Below the pieces are notes generated by a model. It searched no databases, had not been told where the DNA came from, and saw only the letters and a list, made by a program, of their open reading frames with translations. The translations under genes were made by a program, and so were the position numbers. 64,000 nt of DNA, taken from assembly GCA_903813345.2 (NCBI GenBank), contig CAIIXF020000004.1:25979985-26043984 (forward strand), written 5' to 3'. The stretch is from Owenia fusiformis. Taxonomy: Eukaryota; Annelida; Polychaeta; Sabellida; Oweniidae. Below are positions 58,136-64,000 of the stretch, one piece after another (the first letter of the stretch is position 1; every line of letters starts with the position of its first letter).

Positions 58136-58849
58136 ACATTAACATTCCTCGACTTAAGATGACACTGTAAATATTAGGATATGTAAAATATATCACTGTC
58201 AAGTTTGTATGGTTACATGGTCAATGTTACCAGACAGAACAGACTAATTTATATAAAATCAGATCACATGGCATGAAAGATCAGGCATTATTATATCAAT
58301 GTTGCAATAGTATGTCTGGTCAATTTTCCTGTTAATGACCACCATGAATCTTGCATCTTGGTTCAGTTGCTTGGACTTCACCTTGATATCTCTAGTGCTG
58401 TGTATAATCCCATTGCCTGAATAAATAAAATACAAATGATACTCTAAGAGCAAAGCCTAAATTCAACTGACCCCCAGTATGTTATACAAGGCACTATCAA
58501 TTCAATAGCTTCTTTCAATTAAATAAAGCTTCTGATAATTTAAACCTTAACCCAATGAAAGTTGAAAGTCCAACAAGTGCCAGCCTTGCTACAAGTTTTA
58601 TGCCTTAGAATCTTGTGATTAGTATATACACAGGTAATTTATACTGGGCAACATACAAGTTTGAACGAGCATGTACGAGGCTCGTAATTGAACTATTATT
58701 CAAGCACGCAAAAGGATGTGGGTCAAAAGTTATGGGTTCTTACGAGCAAGTACGGGACGCATCACTAGACCCGTACAAGGTTGTACAGAGCCTATATAGG
58801 GAATGTGGCTTGTATAACCTTGTACAGGACCTAATGTAATTTGCCTGCA
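58136..58849. other. No gene recognised
   Basis: Interior of the 3.2-kb element. The GTACAAGGTTGTACAG motif and its near-inverse (58776-58830) form a weak hairpin. Confidence 0.4.
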
Positions 58850-59027
58850 GGCCCGTACCCCCCCCCCCCCCCCCCCAGCCCAAAAAATCTTTCAATTTTT
58901 CACCTTTCTGAGCACTCTATAAGTGATTTTGGCCATATTAGGACCAAAATTGTCACAAGTGAACCCTCCCTGGAATTTTTCAAAAAGTGAACCCCCCTTG
59001 GCAAATCCTGGGTACAGGCCTGGCCTG
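58850..59027. mobile_element. Small inverted-repeat element with C-run
   Basis: CAGGCCCGTACCC then a run of about 18 C at the left is inverted against GGGTACAGGCCTG at the right. It is related to 18228-18430 by layout and by the TTTTTCACC.TTCTGAG block. Nested in the 3.2-kb element. Confidence 0.55.
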
Positions 59028-59914
59028 TGTACTGTGTATTTTCATATTAAATATCCATGTACATTACTTTGTATACTTTTTAAAATAATAACTTTTATTT
59101 ACAATAAAGAACTCCATGTAACATGCTTACATCTATCAAGTCAAGTGCTGAATTACTATGTTAATTCAAAATATGTTATGTATAATAAAGTAACTGAGGC
59201 ATAAACTAGGCCACTTTGTCAGCAAAAGACCCATTTGCCACTAGTGTATTAATTATTTGATCTAACAGATCATTTTTTTTATCTTTTCCACTAAAATATT
59301 AATTTTTCTCAGAACCCTGGAGAATTGAAATGCAAACATTATGTCAATTTTTAATTACAGCATTGAAAAGGTATGATACAATTTTGATTGTACTATTTTA
59401 CATCTTAGAACGCTGATTTACAGTACTAGCACCTTATACTTATGGCCAACTCAACAACCAAAAAAGTTTGTTTCCTTCCCTGATCTGACTAGATAGAGGC
59501 TGCGGATTCAGTCTTAAATGATGCAGGATAGATGAAAACTGTTGTGCGTAACATGCTAAAATCAGTTTTTGGCAAATATCTTGAGAACCATTGACTTTTT
59601 AAAATACATATGTATTATTGACCCCCTATAATGTGGCCATTCCGGACATTTTGAGTGGTCACACAACCTTCTATGTCCAACGGTTCCGGAGATGCAAAAA
59701 TGGGGGGGAGTATTCGCGTAAAAAAGGGCGTGGCCATTTGACCTATTTCGCCTTCTGTGGCAAATATGTTACCAAGCCAAAATTGATCAATGACCTTCAC
59801 ATAGATGATTTCTGAAGAGAAAATCTCTGGACATAGAAGTGCATACTCAACCAGCATGAGCTACTAGAGTAATGTATAATGCACAACAAAATGATTGAGA
59901 GAGAGAATCTGGCT

Positions 59915-60066
59915 TTTAAAACTGGCTTCTTGCTAACTGCAGAAGCCGGCTTCTGTAAGTCATTCGAAGCCGGTTTTTAAAAGCCGGCTTCTTGGTGCCG
60001 CCAGAAGCCGGCTTCTGATGTACTGTAGAAGCCGGCTTTTAAAGCCGGTTTTGAAAGCCGGCTTTG
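59915..60066. repeat. Cluster of GAAGCCGGCTTC palindromes
   Basis: At least six AAGCCGG(C/T)TT words in about 130 bp, several extended to AGAAGCCGGCTTCTG. They lie at the point where the hairpin of the interrupted satellite would be expected and look like diverged, multiplied versions of its AACTGGCTCC/GGAGCCAGTT arms. Confidence 0.8.
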
Positions 60067-60088
60067 TATATTTGCCTTCGACTCTTTC

Positions 60089-61139
60089 TCATATATTTGG
60101 CTGCACGTATGAGATGGATACTGTACAAGAATAAAATGATAAGGAACTATACAAAGAACACATCATTCTAATGCTATTTGCTTCGTTACAGTATAAAGCA
60201 TTTCTTACAACGCGTTTAAAACCTGATTTAGAGAGATATTCCCCAGACTGTATCATGTTCATAGATAAATTGGCAAAAGTGTACCGTTCAAGTGTTCTCC
60301 AAATGATGGAAAGTGGAGAGTTATGCCGTCCATTCCCCTCTATAAGCCACAGCAATCTATGTATCAAGACTGTTTTGTAAATATTATTCATTGGTAACAC
60401 TATAATACTCCAGAAGAACATCATCCTCGAGAAATCTATCTGTCTTCTGATAGAAAGCCATCCAAGACCTGAAGCTGCTATGGGGTTCGGCGAACTTTTG
60501 GGAAGTGACTGAATTCTTCTTCCGATTTCACGGTGTGATATTTCCATTTGCTCTATTTCGTGAATACTATAGTCTATTACCTGGCAACCGTACAGTAGCT
60601 TACTCATTCAGAAAGTCCAATATAACTTACTGGCCATTAATGGGCAAAGGCCTCCTGTTAAAGAGCCAAGCCCCAATAACGAAAAATATTTCTGTTTTGA
60701 TTTGCATATCGTTTGCTTTACAAAATCATTGTGGTTCCCAAGGGGTATCCCGACGTGCAGCTCCCCTGTTTTTTGTTGAATTGCACTGGGGCCAAGTAAA
60801 GCGGTATCTTTGCCGTCGTTGGGTCTGCCGAAAATAAGGAGCGAGCATTTCCCTGGGTGGAAAGTAATTCGCCAGTATGAGCTGTAATTCCACACGATGC
60901 TTAATAGTCTGTTCATATTCTGCATGCTAAGAGATAAAAGTGATAGGTCATCTGCGTACGCAACTACTGAGACATCAGTGCCACCTATACGTACTCCACA
61001 TTTCTCACCCACAATATCATACAAGAGATCTGCGAGGTAGAATTGGTAGACAATCATCGACATCACCCCTCCCTGATGGACACCCTGTTCGAAATTAAAA
61101 CTGCTAGAACATTCACCGTCATATAAAATTGAACAGTTA
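60089..61139 (-). mobile_element. LINE reverse transcriptase, C-terminal part (palm YADD, thumb)
   Basis: The minus frame from 61139 begins CSILYDGECSSS, then FEQGVHQGGVMSMIVYQFYL (the G.RQGG.LS block). SVVAYADDLSLLSLS holds the catalytic YADD. GKCSLLIFG, VGIPLG and ASKLYWTF follow. After a single in-frame TGA (60608-60610) the same frame continues MSKLLYGCQVIDYSIHEIEQ and ends at 60089. The LLYG and GWLSI blocks are the usual post-RT region. Apart from that stop the frame is open, so the copy was recently near-intact. N-terminal half at 62772-64000. Confidence 0.92.
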
Positions 61140-62771
61140 CACGGGGGATAAGCAAAACGAGGGCGAAGCCACGGACTGCGACTCGCGTAACTTTACACCG
61201 CAGCCCAGCGCCAAAATGGAGGGACATCCGGCAGTGCCTTCTGCTTCTTCCGACAAAGTAGAGAAATCCAGGAATTTTAAATGCTATCGTAGTGTCTAAT
61301 CGGTGACCAAAATATTACTCTGTATCTACTGTTGGTCTGTAGATAAGAAAATAAGCAGTTGTCCAGATCAAGCTAAAACAGTAGCAAAGTTCTGATTTTA
61401 CCTGTAAAATATGTGCATATTATTTAATTTACTATACACTTGAAAGGAGTTTTAACACGTTTCTGATATATAAAGGTTAGTTGAGGCTCCGAGTATAATT
61501 CTTGAAAATGATTTGATAATAGAATGTGTTCATGAGGAGAAAATTAGATTCATAGTGGACGCAGTCCAGTAAACAAAGCTATTTCAACAACGCAACACAG
61601 CCTCCATTGATATTCTAAGCAACGCAGTCCAGCCGCGAACACGAAATAAATAAGAAAGTGTAAACTATATTCCTACGCTATTATTGTTTCAGGAAAATAA
61701 AGTCAGCATCCAGATTATCATTCAAAGTTACGTTGATTAACATATATCTATTACCTGAATCAATGTCCCAAATTGCTATATTGTATCGTTTAAGACCTAG
61801 AAATATGGCAATTCAATAGCGTATTTGGCAGAACAGTCGAGCGCAAGATGACAACGTAATATGTTTATTACAAACCAATTTGTGGATAGGGTTAAATATA
61901 AAGATAATTGGATGGTGGTGAGACTTTTTATAAGAAGTAGAAATGCGAAACAATTAACTTTTTGATGATGCAATAAAAGCTGTTGGGGAAGGGTACATTA
62001 ACTAGTATTTAAGATATCAGGAAAATATCAAATAATTGGAGAGTTGGTGAGTTAATGTAATTTCGGATGATCTTTCCAACAGTCCATCAATATTGCTAGC
62101 TATCATAAATTCATGATTTCAGCCGTATTTGACAGCTTGTATATATTTGCAGAATGGATTGAGACACGATGTAGGTCTATTAAAATAGCCCTTTATATTC
62201 AATTTTGTCCAAAGTTGCTCCATTTCGACCACACCTGTACACACATTGTGCTATCTACCTTTGGCTGTGATTGCGTTCAGCTTCAGATATAAAGCAACAC
62301 TGAGTCGCGGACTGCGTTGGGCAGATGGATGGACTGCGACTATCAAAAATTCCAATTTTCTATGTAATTGTACGTTTTCCGCTTACCAAATATCACACGA
62401 AGATGTAATTGTAACAACAGAACATGAATAATTATATTAATTCGATGTCATTTCTGATTCCTTTGTTTAAATCGGTATATTAGGGACAAATATTGACAAA
62501 ATTACATTTTTTGTGGCACATTTCGAATCCATTTGTGTTCATGCTAAACTATTGGACAGCCGAGCACCAAGAATGCCATTGCAGGTGGAGTATGAATATG
62601 TTGATCACCGACTGCAACATACTAGCTATTCTGTAGAATATCCAAACCAATAATCTACCCCAAATCCTAACATGCCATCCTGCCATGTTCAGCTATAATG
62701 CGTTGTAATCTCGTTTTGAATTACGCGAGTCGCAAACCGTGGCTTCGCCCTCGTTTTGCTTATCCCCCGTG
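61140..62771. mobile_element. CAC-ended inverted-repeat element, 1.6 kb, 5-bp target duplication
   Basis: Ends CACGGGGGATAAGCAAAACG and its exact inverse. Inverted repeats cover about 50 bp, to CGCGTAA/TTACGCG. AGTTA flanks both sides (61135-61139 and 62772-62776), and removing the element restores the RT frame (TYN-CSI). GGACTGCG or its inverse CGCAGTCC recurs inside near 61173, 61558, 61622, 62307 and 62330, resembling subterminal binding sites. No transposase was seen. It has the same end trinucleotide and duplication length as 32040-34643 but no other similarity. Confidence 0.88.
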
Positions 62772-64000
62772 AGTTATAAGTTTTGTAAGACGTGTACATC
62801 ATTCTCCAGAACTTTCCATTCATGCCGCATCTGTAAAGTTTGTATAGAAATCCATCAATCCACATTGAATTGAAGGCTTTGCGCACGTCCAATAGAGAAC
62901 AATATACGGTAGAACCCTTATCCCTACAATGGGATATAGCTTCCTGTAATAAAAACGAAGTGTGAAGTGATGAGCAGGAATCTATCGAGGCACCCTGTAG
63001 TTGCGGGATGTGTGCCAGGAAACGATGTTTACTGCGGCTGAGCAACACATTGTCAAATAACTTCCGCAACGAGGACATCAGAGTTATATCACGGTAGTGG
63101 TCCTGATCTAGTGGGTCTTTATTCCCACCCTTGAACAATGGTATGAGTAGTCCGATACAAAGACCCCGGGGGATATGCTCATGCTTACGGATAATATTAA
63201 AAAAAACACAAAGTACTGATACTAGGTTTGGGCCGCCGAATTTTAGGTGTTCAGCTGAGATTTTATCGCATCCGCACGCACGATTTGTGTTAAGAGCCTT
63301 AAGAGCATCATTAGTTTCGTCCTCAGTGATTGGCGTATCAAGAATCCCGTCTTTGTTCGGCATCGATTCTGTCCTCAATGAAGTCACCCGCCGTTGGATG
63401 TAATCGTGGAATTGTTTGTTAAAATGTGGGGATTTTCCAGGTGTAGCTAGTTTTGAGAAATGCTTCATCCACGCATTGCGAATTTCAGATGGATCCGATA
63501 AAATTACACCATTCTCATCCCGTATAGAGTTAATCCTTTGTGATTTAGTTCCCCGACTCCTAGAGACCAGATGCCAATAAAGTCGTTGATCTATGGCGTC
63601 GTCTTGTAGTTTGTCCAGCTCTTTTTGTTCGAAATCGCGTTGTGCCTGAGAGTAAGCCTTCTTAAAGGCTTTGTTAGCAGCCTTATAACATAAAAGTACC
63701 TCATTGTCTGACTGACGTGGGCGCCCTTCACTCACCCATGTGCGCCATGCGACATTCTTGGTTTTTACCAGATGTGACAGATTAGGATTCCAGAAAGGTT
63801 TCTGATGCTTCCGGAATTTCTTGATAGGTACATCACAGGAAGATTTGATAATCGTATCCACTAATGATTCACTAAAACTGTCAATTTGTTCATTCCTGAT
63901 ATCATTGGTTTTTAAAAGATGTCGCCCTTGTGTAAGTAAAGGTTCAATGTTACGTTCAAGTCTCGTCGTGTAAAAGGACGTAATCTCGTCATCAGACAGC
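62772..64000 (-). mobile_element. LINE reverse transcriptase, N-terminal part, continuing past window end
   Basis: Open on the minus strand from 64000. Order: FWNPNLSHLVKTKNVAW linker; LYWHLVSRSRGTKS; ITEDETNDALKALNTNRACG and CDKISAEHLK (RT entry block); GLLIPLFKGG with HYRDITLM; and STVYCSLLDVRKAFNSMWID. The last contains the DxxKAF-type palm block, here DVRKAF with the first catalytic Asp. It stops at YKTYN, where the 1.6-kb element is inserted; residues after that in the track frame belong to the insert. The endonuclease would be beyond the window. Clade not determined. Confidence 0.92.

Larger units (their letters stand above)
56682..59871. mobile_element. 3.2-kb inverted-repeat element, 3-bp target duplication
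   Basis: TACTCTAGTAGCTCATGCTG and its inverse at the ends; the inverted repeats run about 320 bp (to ~57000 and from ~59560). ATG flanks both sides (56679-56681 and 59872-59874). Removing the element restores satellite sequence (AAGATG.ATAATGCACA). It contains a 42-43 bp minisatellite and a small nested inverted-repeat element. No transposase was recognised, so it is non-autonomous. Confidence 0.85.

Noticed and set aside
57186-58170. Overlapping frames up to 194 residues (IYGRYSQYTPMG-type repeats)
   Set aside because: The 42-43 bp minisatellite lacks stops in several frames on both strands; no start context, no non-repeat domain.

Overview
The window is AT-rich animal DNA, most likely from a marine invertebrate. 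The reasons are spliced coding exons, vertebrate-type TTAGGG-like repeats, several non-LTR retrotransposon (LINE) families, Tc1/mariner relics and many small inverted-repeat elements (MITEs). I could not assign a phylum. A mollusc or other lophotrochozoan fits, and an ambulacrarian or cnidarian is not excluded. No bacterial operons, CRISPR arrays or rRNA genes were seen.

The only convincing host gene is an astacin-family (M12A) zinc metalloprotease on the minus strand. Four exons were read (17049-16575, 13188-13065, 11644-11575, 9906-9703). All four have consensus GT-AG junctions, and the reading frame stays open across the joins. They encode a signal peptide, an acidic propeptide with a furin-type RKRR site, and the catalytic domain through the zinc motif HEIGHSFGYYH and the Met-turn SVMHY. 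The 3' exons were not found. The introns hold a decayed mariner, two LINE tails and two copies of one MITE.

The rest is a nest of transposons, layered deeply enough that empty sites can be read directly. (1) 1-6669: a minus-strand LINE with an open frame, split by a 5.0-kb element with roughly 0.85-kb inverted repeats, itself split by a 976-bp mariner. (2) 6.8-8.2, 31.2-36.2 and 45.9-53.7 kb: three copies of one composite repeat with two tRNA-like segments. One copy is interrupted by a 2.6-kb CAC-ended element with 5-bp target duplications and by a 1.2-kb insert at TTAA. Another is interrupted by a young non-autonomous LTR retrotransposon with 2.2-kb LTRs. (3) 38.0-41.6 kb: an inverted-repeat element whose arms carry a TGACCTTGACC satellite and whose centre holds a mariner with its catalytic core deleted. 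(4) 53.7-60.1 kb: relics of a transposon-associated protein, a promoter-like block, and a roughly 346-bp hairpin satellite split by a 3.2-kb inverted-repeat element. (5) 60.1-64.0 kb: a second LINE reverse transcriptase, split by a 1.6-kb CAC-ended element with 5-bp target duplications.

No cooperating multi-gene system is present. The most unusual points are two unrelated-looking element families with CAC termini, 5-bp target duplications and clustered subterminal motifs, which recall Transib/RAG-type transposons; two large inverted-repeat elements sharing 3-bp duplications, TA termini and tandem-repeat cargo; and a relic whose motifs suggest a FEN/XPG-like nuclease. All sequence comparisons were made by eye.
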